Of a DNA stretch of 24,989 nt, positions 14,658-22,753 are shown in pieces. Origin of the DNA: DATHVI01 sp035461385 (lineage in GTDB: Bacteria > Actinomycetota > Thermoleophilia > Solirubrobacterales > 70-9); assembly GCA_035461385.1 (NCBI GenBank), contig DATHVI010000012.1, forward strand, positions 1 to 24,989. The letters run 5' to 3'. Both the position numbers and the translations under genes were made by a program. The first letter of the stretch is position 1; every line of letters starts with the position of its first letter. The notes below the pieces were generated by a model. The model was not told the origin of the DNA. It saw only the letters and a program-made list of their open reading frames with translations, and did not search any database.

Positions 14658-15679
14658 GACGCCAGCTCGCCGGTCAGCGAGACGAGGCGGTCGAGGACGT
14701 CGCGCGCGGCGCCGGTGTCGATCGACTCGCGCGCGCGCTCGATCCCGGCCTCGAGGTCGGGCGCCCCGCCGACGAGGATCGCGGCCGCTGCGTTGAGCAC
14801 GACGACGTCTCGCGCCGGGCCGGCCTCGCCGTCGAGCACGCCGCGGACGCGCTCGGCGTTCTCCTCCGGCGACCCGCCAGCGATCAGCTCCAGCCGGCTG
14901 CGGTCGACCCCGTGGTCCTCCGGCGCGATGAACCACTCCTCGGTACCACCATCGGCGACCTCGATCACCCGCGTCGGCTCGGCGACGCTGACCTCGTCGA
15001 GGCCGTCGTCGGCGTGGACGACGAGGGCCCGCTCGCATCCGAGCCCGACCAGCGCCTCGGCGATCGTCTCCTGGTAGCGGCGATCGGAGACGCCGAGTAG
15101 CTGCCGGCGTGCCCCGGCGGGGTTGGTGAGCGGGCCGAGGAAGTTGAAGATCGTCCGCACGGCGAGCTCCTTGCGAACCGGGACGACGTGCTTCATCGCC
15201 GCGTGATGGCGGGGGGCGAACATGAACCCGAACCCGATCCGGTCGATGCATCGCGCCACCCCCTCGGGGCCAAGCTCGATCCTCACCCCCAGCGCCTCGA
15301 GCAGGTCGGCCGAGCCGCAGCGGCTCGTGCTCGAGCGGTTGCCGTGCTTGGCCACCGCGCAGCCGGCGCCGGCGGCGACCAGCGCCGCCGCGGTCGAGAT
15401 GTTGAACGTCGACGGGCCTCCCCCGGTCCCGGCGGTGTCGATCAGCGCGTCTTGTCCCGCGTCGACCGAGGCAGCGAGCCGGCGCATCGTCCGCGCGAGG
15501 CCGACGAGCTCGGCGACGGTCTCCCCCTTCGTCCGCAGGGCGACGAGGAAGGCGCCGGTCTGGACCTCCCCGGCGCGCCCCTCCATGATCTCGTCGAGCA
15601 CCGCCGAGGCGTGGTCGGCGGTCAGGTGCGTGCCGGTGCAGACCTCGTCGATCGCGCGGGTGAGGATGTCGTTCGCCAT
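14654..15679 (-). CDS. trpD: Anthranilate phosphoribosyltransferase
   Basis: This enzyme transfers phosphoribose from PRPP to anthranilate, the second committed step of tryptophan synthesis. The 341-residue protein has the helical N-terminal domain (LTADHASAVLDEIMEG), the PRPP-binding glycine loop DTAGTGGGPSTFNIST near 81-96, KHGNRSSTSRCGSADLLEALG, FMFAPRHHAAMKHVVPVRKELAVRT split around the anthranilate site, FNFLGPLTNP, and DEVSVAEPT. Length and motif order are standard. The ATG at 15679 gives the usual N-terminus and lies 10 bases after a TAGACT -10 box, so trpD starts its own transcript rather than following trpG. Its stop overlaps trpC. Confidence 0.96.
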   Translation of the reverse strand: MANDILTRAIDEVCTGTHLTADHASAVLDEIMEGRAGEVQTGAFLVALRTKGETVAELVGLARTMRRLAASVDAGQDALIDTAGTGGGPSTFNISTAAALVAAGAGCAVAKHGNRSSTSRCGSADLLEALGVRIELGPEGVARCIDRIGFGFMFAPRHHAAMKHVVPVRKELAVRTIFNFLGPLTNPAGARRQLLGVSDRRYQETIAEALVGLGCERALVVHADDGLDEVSVAEPTRVIEVADGGTEEWFIAPEDHGVDRSRLELIAGGSPEENAERVRGVLDGEAGPARDVVVLNAAAAILVGGAPDLEAGIERARESIDTGAARDVLDRLVSLTGELAS

Positions 15680-15689
15680 CGCGAGCGAA

Positions 15690-15695
15690 AGTCTA
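15690..15695 (-). promoter_or_regulatory. Putative -10 box of trpD
   Basis: TAGACT on the minus strand ends 10 bases before the trpD ATG, giving a predicted leader of about three bases or none. No Shine-Dalgarno sequence is seen. Confidence 0.5.
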
Positions 15696-15845
15696 CGGTC
15701 GCGGCCCCGGCACCGGATGCCCCGACTCCGCGTGAGGAGGGCCCAATCGTGTGGCCTGCGTCGGCCGTCAACGCGCCTGTCGGATCGGTGAATCCGGGCT
15801 AGGTTGTTGAACCATCCCCCCGCCGAGGAGCGGGAAAAAGTGGAG

Positions 15846-15862
15846 GCCGGCCGCGGGCCGGC
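15846..15862. promoter_or_regulatory. GC hairpin just before the ribosome binding site of the secreted-protein gene
   Basis: GCCGGCC (15846-15852) and GGCCGGC (15856-15862) form a perfect 7-base-pair stem with a GCG loop. It ends one base before the AAGGAGG at 15864-15870. A stem this close could limit ribosome access or protect the 5' end of the mRNA; no function is shown. Confidence 0.5.
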
Positions 15863-15863
15863 G

Positions 15864-15870
15864 AAGGAGG
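15864..15870 (+). promoter_or_regulatory. Strong ribosome binding site that fixes the ATG at 15880
   Basis: AAGGAGG lies 9 bases before the ATG at 15880 and only 3 before a GTG at 15874. The ATG is therefore the likely start. A TAGGTT at 15800-15805 could be the -10 box, which would leave a leader of about 70 bases. Confidence 0.7.
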
Positions 15871-15879
15871 CGAGTGGCG

Positions 15880-16525
15880 ATGCTCGGGCGGTTCCGGCGC
15901 GGGCCCACCTACGCCAACCTGGCCGCGACGATCGCGCTCATCCTGGCGCTTGGAGGAGGCGGCTTCGCCGTCGCCTCGCACCTCGAGGTGAGGCACTCGG
16001 ACATCGTCAGGAACGCGATCCCGGGCGAAGCACATCAAGAAGAACCAGGTGACCGGAAGGCACGTCCGCGAGGCGAGCCTGCGCGGAGTCGGCCTCGGCG
16101 TCCTCGGGGGAACGTGGGATTCGCTCGGGCCGAGCAGCGGAAGCGCGGCGCTCAGCCCGCTGGGGACCGGGACCGGCACAGACGCGCTCGCGGTCCTGGC
16201 GCCGACGACCTTCAAGCTGGTTCGATTCCGCGCTCGCTCGAACGCGGTCCAGGCGACCTGGACACGCACGTTTCGGGTCCGGGTCGCCCTCGGGTCCGAT
16301 GTCGCTGCGACCGATCTCTGCACGATCGGCGCCGGTCAGAGCTCGTGCGCGTCGAATACCCGGGTCGCGGTTCCCGCCGGGGCAAGGTTGGACCTCGTGG
16401 TCGCGAGTGCGAGCGCCACGCCAAGCACCCGGGCGACGTTCGGCAGGCCGTGCGGTGAGCGCGGCACCGCGGTGAACGCCGAGTCCGGCTCGGTTTGGGC
16501 GCGCGACCTCAGAGATCGATCCTGA
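15880..16525 (+). pseudogene. Frameshifted gene for an exported or membrane-anchored protein of unknown function
   Basis: Two frames together make one protein of about 214 residues. The first, from ATG 15880, gives MLGRFRRGPTYANLAATIAL and further hydrophobic residues up to about residue 31: an N-terminal membrane anchor or signal peptide. It continues through SDIVRNAI near 16020. From 16022 the continuation lies in the next frame (RAKHIKKNQVTGRHV) and runs to a TGA at 16523-16525. The leader followed by repeated 'I..N.V..RHV' spacers resembles exported proteins that I associate with Solirubrobacter relatives. The C-terminal part looks like a beta-rich domain with a Cys pair (DLCTIGAGQSSC). 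One extra base at the CCCGGG near 16019-16024 explains the shift. It could be a real mutation, a sequencing error or a programmed shift. Its 3' end overlaps the convergent SDR gene by 17 bases. Confidence 0.7.
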
Positions 16526-17429
16526 CTCCGGTCTCCCGCTCGGAGGCGTGCCAGAGCCGGGCGATCGACCGCTCGAGGCCGGGCCGCCGGAGGATCGGCT
16601 TGCGCACCGGCGCCCCGCGAGCGACGAACAGCGGACCGTAGAGCTCGCCGCTGCGGGCGCCGGGGTCGGTCGCCGCGCGGAGCAGCGAGCGGGCGCCGTC
16701 GGCGGGGCTGATCCCGGTCGTGCGCGCGGCGGCGAGCCAGAACCGCTGCGTCAGCCCGCCCTGTGTCTCGCGCACGCTCACCGCCTGCAGGTCGGTGTTC
16801 GCGAGCCCCGGGTGGGCGACGAGGCTCGCCGCGGGGGCGCCGGCGTCACGAAGCCTGCGGTGAAGGCCGAGCGCGAACTCGAAGTTCGCGCGCTTGGCGC
16901 GGTCGTAGGACCGCCACGGGCCGTAACGCCCCTCGAGGTGCGGATTGCCGGGGTCGATCGGCCGGCCGATCAGGCGGGCGAAGCTGGTCACGGTGACGAT
17001 CCGCGCCGCCGGGGCGCGGAGCAGCGCCGGCAGCAGCAACGCGGTCAGCGTCCAGTGGCCGAGGTGGTCGACTGCGAGCTGCATCTCGAAGCCGTCGACG
17101 GTCCGCCGCTCGGGGATCCCCATCACCCCGGCGTTGTTGACCAGCAGGTCGATCCGCGGGTGGCGCTCGGCGATCCGCCCGGCCGCCGCCCGCACCGACG
17201 CCTGCGATGCGAGGTCGAGCTCGACGACCTCGAGCGAAGCGTCCGGCGCCGTCCCGTCGACGTCGGCGACGGCCGCGGCCGCGCGCTCCTGGTCGCGCGC
17301 CGCGATCACGACCTCGGCGCCGGCGCCGGCGAGCCCGCGAACGGTCTCCAGCCCGAGCCCCCCGTTGCCGCCGGTCACGACCGCGACCCGGCCCGACTGC
17401 GGGGGGATGTCGGCGACCGTCCAGGCCAT
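16509..17429 (-). CDS. Short-chain dehydrogenase/reductase
   Basis: A 306-residue oxidoreductase of the classical SDR superfamily, closest in pattern to retinol dehydrogenase/WW-domain oxidoreductase-like members. It has the cofactor motif TGGNGGLG (residues about 19-26), an acidic DLAS after the fourth strand, NNAGVMG, VTVTSFA with the catalytic Ser, and YDRAK with the catalytic Tyr and Lys. VAHPGLANTDL after it is typical of this subgroup. ARDQ after the second strand suggests NADP(H), but that is inference, and the substrate is unknown. The ATG at 17429 gives the usual N-terminus, 9 bases after a TAGGGT -10 box. It stands alone between the thioesterase gene and the frameshifted gene. Confidence 0.9.
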   Translation of the reverse strand: MAWTVADIPPQSGRVAVVTGGNGGLGLETVRGLAGAGAEVVIAARDQERAAAAVADVDGTAPDASLEVVELDLASQASVRAAAGRIAERHPRIDLLVNNAGVMGIPERRTVDGFEMQLAVDHLGHWTLTALLLPALLRAPAARIVTVTSFARLIGRPIDPGNPHLEGRYGPWRSYDRAKRANFEFALGLHRRLRDAGAPAASLVAHPGLANTDLQAVSVRETQGGLTQRFWLAAARTTGISPADGARSLLRAATDPGARSGELYGPLFVARGAPVRKPILRRPGLERSIARLWHASERETGVRIDL

Positions 17430-17438
17430 CCTGCGTCG

Positions 17439-17444
17439 ACCCTA
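17439..17444 (-). promoter_or_regulatory. Putative -10 box of the SDR gene
   Basis: TAGGGT on the minus strand ends 9 bases before the ATG at 17429. No Shine-Dalgarno sequence lies between, so the mRNA is predicted to be leaderless. Confidence 0.45.
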
Positions 17445-17540
17445 CCCGAGCGCGCATCCACCGCGGCCGCTACCGGTCGAGGGGAGCGTTGGGCACAACG
17501 GAGGCACTGAACGTTCCCTTCGACGCGAAGCTGCTGAGCC

Positions 17541-17559
17541 TGAGCCGGGTTCGGGCTCA
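17541..17559. terminator. Possible hairpin at the 3' end of the thioesterase gene
   Basis: TGAGCC (17541-17546) pairs with GGCTCA (17554-17559) around a 7-base loop and overlaps the stop codon of the thioesterase gene. There is no T-tract on either side, so an intrinsic terminator is doubtful. Confidence 0.3.
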
Positions 17560-18378
17560 GCGCTCGGCGACGAGCAGCGTCTGCACCGCCCGGCCGATCG
17601 GGCCGCGCTCGTCGTAGAGCGCCGTGTCGCTGATCCCGATCCCGGTCCGCTCTGGGATCGTGACCGCGTCGAGGCAGACCCACTCGCCGCCGGGGAGCCG
17701 GTGGAGGTGGACGGTGAGGTCGACGTTGACGAACACGAACCGGTCGAAGTCGAGCGTCGCGCTGACCCCGTTGCCGGAATCGGCCGCAAGCAGGACCCGC
17801 TCGAGCGGGGAGAGCTCGGATCCGGCGACCAGGGGGTGCCGAGGACGCATCCAGACCGTCGCCGGCCCGGGATCGAGGAACGCGCCGGCCACGAACCGGT
17901 AGTCCATCGCGGTGTGGTAGCCGACCTCCTCGCCGGTCGGGAAGAAGTCGCGCGGCTCGCCGTCGTCGGGCGGCGGCGGCGCGTAGCCCGGTCGCAGGGT
18001 CGACCCGGGCGAGGCAGCCGCCGAGCCGGCGCTGGTGAGCTCGGCGGGGACGTCGACCTCGCCGCTGCGCAACCGCCACGCCGTCGCCCGGATCGCCACC
18101 TCCCCGTCGGCGGCCAGCTCGGCCTCGACGAGCTCGACCCGGCGCCCCGGACGGGCGACCCGCGCCGAGACCGAGAGCCGGCCGATCGGCACCGGGCGCA
18201 GGACCTCGAACGTGATTCGGCCGACCCGGCGGGAGCCGTCCGCCGCCAGCCGCTCGACCTCACGCCCGATCAGCGCCGCCGGGGGCCCGGCGTGCTGGTG
18301 AGCCCGGTCCCAGGGCCCGCGGGTCAGCTCGCCGGCGAGGTAGCCATCGCCGTCGGGCGCGAAGAAGGCCTCGCCCAC
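17557..18378 (-). CDS. Acyl-CoA thioesterase-like (double hot-dog) protein
   Basis: A 273-residue protein with the pattern of TesB-like thioesterase-family proteins: an N-terminal hot-dog half with HAGPPAALIGREVER and ITFEVLRPVPIG, a proline-rich linker near 130-145, and a second half ending DLTVHLHRLPGGEWVCLDA...GIGISDTALYDERGPIGRAVQTLLV, a stretch typical of the family. It would hydrolyse an acyl-CoA in the cytoplasm; the substrate cannot be told. The GTG start at 18378 lies 4 bases after the trpG stop, so it is probably transcribed with hisIE-trpE-trpG, although no link to tryptophan synthesis is known. No Shine-Dalgarno sequence is clear. Confidence 0.82.
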   Translation of the reverse strand: MGEAFFAPDGDGYLAGELTRGPWDRAHQHAGPPAALIGREVERLAADGSRRVGRITFEVLRPVPIGRLSVSARVARPGRRVELVEAELAADGEVAIRATAWRLRSGEVDVPAELTSAGSAAASPGSTLRPGYAPPPPDDGEPRDFFPTGEEVGYHTAMDYRFVAGAFLDPGPATVWMRPRHPLVAGSELSPLERVLLAADSGNGVSATLDFDRFVFVNVDLTVHLHRLPGGEWVCLDAVTIPERTGIGISDTALYDERGPIGRAVQTLLVAER

Positions 18379-18382
18379 GGCC

Positions 18383-18958
<576 letters not shown>

Positions 18959-18971
18959 CGCTCGATCCTCT

Positions 18972-20612
18972 CTACGGCCATTCTGGCTGGCTCGCGGCGA
19001 GCTTGACCGCCTGGAAGATCGCCTTCGCCTTGCTGACCGACTCCTCGTACTCGTAGTCGGGCTTCGCGTCGACCACCGTCCCCCCGCCCGCCTGGATGTG
19101 GATCGTCCCGTCCTTGACGACGACGGTGCGGATGTGGATCGCGGTGTCGAGGTCGCCGGTGAAGCTGAGATAGCCGACGGCGCCCCCATACGAGCAGCGT
19201 TTGACGGGCTCGAGCTCGTCGATGATCTGCATCGCCCGCACCTTCGGCGCCCCGGACAGCGTCCCCGCCGGCAGCACCGCGCGCAGCGCGTCCATCGCCG
19301 TCACTCCCTCGCGCAGCCGCCCCGAGACCTGGCTGACGATGTGGAGGACGTGCGAGTAGGTCTCGACGACCATCAGCTCGTCGACCGAGACGGAGCCGTA
19401 CTCGCATACCCGGCCGAGATCGTTGCGACCGAGGTCGACCAGCATCACGTGCTCGGCGCGCTCCTTCGGGTCGGCGAGCAGGCGCTCGGCGCGCCGGCGG
19501 TCCTCGTCCTCGTTCGGGCCCCGGGGATAGGTGCCGGCGATCGGGCGGGTCTCGGCCCGGCGGCCGCTGACCTTGACCAGCGGCTCCGGAGACGCGCCGG
19601 CGATCTGGAAGTCGCCGAACTCGAGGTAGTACATGTAGGGCGAGGGGTTGATCGTCCGCAGCCCGCGGTAGATCGAGAACGCCTCGACCGGCGCCGGCGC
19701 CGAGAACCGCTGTGAGGGGACGACCTGAAACGCGTCCCCGGCGCGGATGTACTCGATGATCCGCGAGACGTTGGCTTCGAACTGCTCGCGGGTCATGTTC
19801 GACCGGAACTCGGCCCCGGAGTCGACGCCCGCCACATCCCCCGCTCCCGCCCCGGAATCCATGCCCGCCGCCTCCTCCGCTTCGCGTCCGGGGGCGGCAG
19901 GGTCTGCGAAGGGATTAGCGCGGCGAGGGACGGGGTCGTGTAGGGCCGATTGGGCCGCCTCGATCAGGGTCGTCGCGCGGGCGTAGGCGGGATCGATTCC
20001 CTCCTCGTCGACGAACGCGTAGCCGACCATCGTCACCTCGTGCCGCTGGTGGTCGAAGGCGACGAGCAGCTCGCAGAGCATCAGCGACATGTCGGGAAGC
20101 CCGAGCGGGTCCGGGTTCGGGGGGCCGAGCGGCTCGATCGCGCGGACGAGGTCGTAGCCGAAGTAGCCGACCGCGCCGCCGGCGAACGGCGGCAGCTCGG
20201 CCGCGGCGAGCTCGTAGCGGCCGAGGTAGTCGGCGACGGCGGCGTAAGGGTCCGGTGCGTCGACCCGGGTCGCCGGCTCGCCCCAGGCCTCGGGGCCGCC
20301 ATGACCCGCGGCGGCGATCGCCGCGCCCGTCCACTCCTTCAGCACCCCATCGGTCCAGCCGAGCACGACGTGGGGACGAAAGCCGAGGAACGAGTAGCGG
20401 CCGAGCCGGCCCTGCTCGGCCGACTCGAGCAGGAACGAGGGGCCGCCGCCGAGCGCTGCGCGGAGCTTGAGGAACGCCGAGACCGGGGTCTCGAGGTCGT
20501 CGATGAATCGGCGGGTGACGGGGATCACGTTCGCCTCGCGAGCCTGCGCCCGCGCCCCTTCGAGGTCGGGATCGAGCCGGCGGCGCGCGCCGCGGTCAGC
20601 GGCGACGGTCAT
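18972..20612 (-). CDS. trpE: Anthranilate synthase component I with an internal repeat insertion
   Basis: This subunit converts chorismate and ammonia (from TrpG) to anthranilate and pyruvate and is the usual point of feedback inhibition by tryptophan. The 546-residue protein shows LLESAEQGRLGRYSFLG near 61-77, the region of the tryptophan-binding site, and the chorismate-binding core: GDAFQVVPSQRF, NPSPYMYYL, RPIAGTYPRG, LVDLGRNDLGRV, PAGTLSGAPKVRAM, and IQAGGGTVVDAKP. Between the N-terminal domain and the core, residues about 231-269 form an acidic Gly/Ala-rich segment containing ADPAAPGR and AEEAAGMDSG, related to the insertion in TrpB. The ATG at 20612 lies inside the end of hisIE (17-base overlap) after a GGAG sequence, so translation is probably coupled. 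Confidence 0.95.
   Translation of the reverse strand: MTVAADRGARRRLDPDLEGARAQAREANVIPVTRRFIDDLETPVSAFLKLRAALGGGPSFLLESAEQGRLGRYSFLGFRPHVVLGWTDGVLKEWTGAAIAAAGHGGPEAWGEPATRVDAPDPYAAVADYLGRYELAAAELPPFAGGAVGYFGYDLVRAIEPLGPPNPDPLGLPDMSLMLCELLVAFDHQRHEVTMVGYAFVDEEGIDPAYARATTLIEAAQSALHDPVPRRANPFADPAAPGREAEEAAGMDSGAGAGDVAGVDSGAEFRSNMTREQFEANVSRIIEYIRAGDAFQVVPSQRFSAPAPVEAFSIYRGLRTINPSPYMYYLEFGDFQIAGASPEPLVKVSGRRAETRPIAGTYPRGPNEDEDRRRAERLLADPKERAEHVMLVDLGRNDLGRVCEYGSVSVDELMVVETYSHVLHIVSQVSGRLREGVTAMDALRAVLPAGTLSGAPKVRAMQIIDELEPVKRCSYGGAVGYLSFTGDLDTAIHIRTVVVKDGTIHIQAGGGTVVDAKPDYEYEESVSKAKAIFQAVKLAASQPEWP
19806..19922 (-). repeat. In-frame repeat element inserted in trpE
   Basis: About 117 bases encode residues about 231-269 of TrpE, which lie at the joint between domains. 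The segment holds two copies of the 30-base unit found in trpB (19819-19848, more diverged, and about 19855-19884), flanked by the same GCGTCCGGGGGCGGC sequence at 19884-19898. The palindrome present in the trpB element is missing here: the sequences on either side of it are directly joined. Orientation and reading frame match trpB, giving shared peptides ADPAAPGR and AEEAAGxDSG. Confidence 0.75.
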
Positions 20613-21255
20613 TGAGCGTCTCCAACGCCGCGGCGAGCGGCAGGTCGCGCGAGCGCAGCAGGACCGCGAGGTGGTAGAGGACGTCGGCGGCCTCCGCGGC
20701 GACCCGGTCGTCGGACTCGCCGGCGGCGGCCCGGGCGACCTCGTCGGCTTCCTCGCGGACCTTGTCGCCGATCCGTGCCGGGTCGTCGAGGAGCTCGACG
20801 GTGTACGAGCCCGCGGGGCGATCGCGACCGCGCTGCTCGAGCGTTCGCTCGAGCACGGCGAGCGCCTCGTGGATCGCGGGCGCCGGCTCGTCGTCGGCCG
20901 GCGGGGCGTCGGGAGCAGGATCGGCGGAGCCATCGAGGTCGCGGTAGAAGCACGAGCGCTCGCCGGTGTGGCACGCAGGCCCGGCGGGCTCGACGAGCGC
21001 GACGATCGCGTCGGCGTCGCAGTCGTAGCGGAGCTGGCGGACCCGCTGGACGTTCCCCGACGTCTCCCCCTTCCGCCAGAGCTCCCCCCGGGAGCGACTG
21101 AAGAAGTGCACTTCGCGGGTCTCCCGGGTCCGGCGAAGGGCCTCCGCGTTCATGTAGGCGAGGGTCAGCACCTCGCCCGTGCCCCAGTCCTGGATCACGC
21201 ACGGGACGAGCCCGCGCTCATCGAACCGAATTGCCTGATCGCCGCTTTCGCCCAT
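20596..21255 (-). CDS. hisIE: Bifunctional phosphoribosyl-AMP cyclohydrolase / phosphoribosyl-ATP pyrophosphatase
   Basis: This fusion carries out the second and third steps of histidine synthesis. The 219-residue protein has an N-terminal HisI domain (residues about 1-110) with LTLAYMNAEAL, HFFSRSRGELWRKGETSGN, the metal-binding DCDADA and ACHTGERSCFY, then a Pro/Ala/Asp linker near 112-130, and a C-terminal HisE helical domain with DKVREEADEVARAA and EAADVLYHLAVLL. The ATG at 21255 gives the normal start, 10 bases after a TAAACT -10 box. As first gene of the hisIE-trpE-trpG block it links histidine and tryptophan synthesis, both of which use PRPP. It diverges from cydA. Confidence 0.95.
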   Translation of the reverse strand: MGESGDQAIRFDERGLVPCVIQDWGTGEVLTLAYMNAEALRRTRETREVHFFSRSRGELWRKGETSGNVQRVRQLRYDCDADAIVALVEPAGPACHTGERSCFYRDLDGSADPAPDAPPADDEPAPAIHEALAVLERTLEQRGRDRPAGSYTVELLDDPARIGDKVREEADEVARAAAGESDDRVAAEAADVLYHLAVLLRSRDLPLAAALETLNDRRR

Positions 21256-21265
21256 GGATGCGGGG

Positions 21266-21271
21266 AGTTTA
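21266..21271 (-). promoter_or_regulatory. Putative -10 box of hisIE
   Basis: TAAACT on the minus strand ends 10 bases before the ATG at 21255, in the 73-base gap to divergent cydA. No leader of useful length remains, so a trp or his attenuator in front of this block is ruled out if this promoter is the one used. Confidence 0.55.
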
Positions 21272-21313
21272 CGGCTGCTCCGACGCCGCCCGGCGGCGCG
21301 CCGCGACGCGTGG

Positions 21314-21319
21314 GAGAAT
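21314..21319 (+). promoter_or_regulatory. Putative extended -10 box of cydA
   Basis: GAGAAT, preceded by TGG (an extended -10 feature), ends 9 bases before the ATG at 21329. It is the weakest match to TANNNT of the set, but position and absence of a Shine-Dalgarno sequence agree with the other genes. Confidence 0.4.
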
Positions 21320-21328
21320 CCGGCGCCG

Positions 21329-22753
21329 ATGCCGCTCGTCGACCTGCTGGGGAACGTGCTCTCCCTGCTCGCGCAGGCAAGCCAGTTCACTCCGGTCGAC
21401 CAGGACTACCTGCTCGAGGCGCGCCAGATGCAGGCGATGTCGCTCGGCGTGCACATCATCCTCGTCTGCTTCGGGATCGCGTTCCCGGCGATCGTCCTGT
21501 TCATGGAGGGGCTGCACCTGCGGACCGGGGACCCGGCCTACAAGGCGATCGCCAAACGCTGGTCGAAGGTGATGCTGATCCTGTTCGCGATCGGTGTCGT
21601 CACCGGGACGATCCTCTCGTTCGAGCTCGGGCTGCTGTGGCCGCAGTTCATGGAGTCCTTCGGCGAGGTGTTCGGGATCGCGTTCGCGCTCGAGGGAATC
21701 TCGTTCTTCACCGAGGCGATCTTCATCGCGATCTACGTCTACGGCTGGGACCGGCTGCCGCCGAGGCTCCACCTGCTGACCGGGATCCCGATCGTGATCG
21801 CCGGGATCACCGGCGCGCTGTTCGTGATCTCGGTCAACGGGTGGATGAACAACCCGGTCGGCTTCGAGCTCAGCGGTGGCGAGGTCACCGAGGTGCGGCC
21901 TCTCGAGGCGCTGTTCAACCGCCAGTTCTGGCACGAGCTCTTCCACATGTACCTCGCCGGGGTGATGGTCGCCGGGTTCCTCACCGCCGGGGTCTACGCC
22001 TACGCCTGGCTCAGGGGCCGGCGCGACCGCTACCACCGCGTCGCGATGATCGTCCCGCTCGCGTTCGCCTCGCTCGCGGCGATCGTCCAGCCGCTGGTCG
22101 GCGACTGGGCCGGCCGCACGGTCGGCGAGAACCAGCCGGTGAAGCTGGCGGCGATGGAGGGCCTCGACGAGACCACCGAGGGTGCGTCGCTCAACCTCGG
22201 CGGCCTCTACTGGAACGGCGAGGTCCATGGCGGAGTCGAGATCCCGAAGGGCCTCTCGCTGCTCGCCTACCACGACCCGAACGCGACCGTCGAGGGCCTC
22301 GACACGGTCGCCGCCGCGGACCGCCCCCCGGTTGGCTGGGTTCGCAACAGCTTCCAGGTCATGGTCGGGATCGGCACCGCGCTGGCGCTGCTCGGGCTCG
22401 CGTTCGTCCTCCACTGGTGGCGGCGCGGGAGGCTGCCGCGCTCGCGGTGGTTCTACCGCGCGGTCGTCGTCGCGGGACCGGCCGCCGTCGTCGCGCTCCT
22501 CGCCGGCTGGATCGTGACCGAGGTCGGGCGCCAGCCGTGGATCGTCTACGAGGTGATGCGGGTCGAGGACGCGGTCACCGGAGCCGAGGGGATCCCGGTC
22601 GGCTACGGTGCGCTGGCGCTCGTCTACCTCGGCGTCGCCTCGGCGGCGCTGTTCCTGCTCCGCCGCCTGGCGCGCCGGCCGGTCGAGTGGGAGACCGGGG
22701 CGAAGGCGCTCGAGCCGACCGCTCCCCCGCGTGAGCAGGAGGCGGGGAGCTGA
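21329..22753 (+). CDS. cydA: Cytochrome bd-type quinol oxidase subunit I
   Basis: The heme-bearing subunit of a membrane quinol oxidase that reduces oxygen to water without pumping protons. The 474-residue protein has about nine membrane helices. Candidate heme ligands are His42 in SLGVHIILV, His206 in FHMYLAGVMVAGF, and the Met in FQVMVGIG; the paired glutamates of the proton path are Glu122 and Glu129 (FALEGISFFTEA). The quinol-side GENQPVKLAAMEG and the signature GRQPW are present. The Q-loop looks short, as in bd/CIO-type enzymes of the non-E. coli group. The ATG at 21329 is chosen because the family start follows and a -10-like element lies 9 bases before. Stop and cydB start overlap (TGATG). 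Confidence 0.95.
   Translation: MPLVDLLGNVLSLLAQASQFTPVDQDYLLEARQMQAMSLGVHIILVCFGIAFPAIVLFMEGLHLRTGDPAYKAIAKRWSKVMLILFAIGVVTGTILSFELGLLWPQFMESFGEVFGIAFALEGISFFTEAIFIAIYVYGWDRLPPRLHLLTGIPIVIAGITGALFVISVNGWMNNPVGFELSGGEVTEVRPLEALFNRQFWHELFHMYLAGVMVAGFLTAGVYAYAWLRGRRDRYHRVAMIVPLAFASLAAIVQPLVGDWAGRTVGENQPVKLAAMEGLDETTEGASLNLGGLYWNGEVHGGVEIPKGLSLLAYHDPNATVEGLDTVAAADRPPVGWVRNSFQVMVGIGTALALLGLAFVLHWWRRGRLPRSRWFYRAVVVAGPAAVVALLAGWIVTEVGRQPWIVYEVMRVEDAVTGAEGIPVGYGALALVYLGVASAALFLLRRLARRPVEWETGAKALEPTAPPREQEAGS

Noticed and set aside
21256..21328. trp or his leader peptide attenuator or T-box before hisIE
   Set aside because: The gap is 73 bases, the -10 box sits 10 bases from the start codon, and there is no run of Trp or His codons or antitermination stem.
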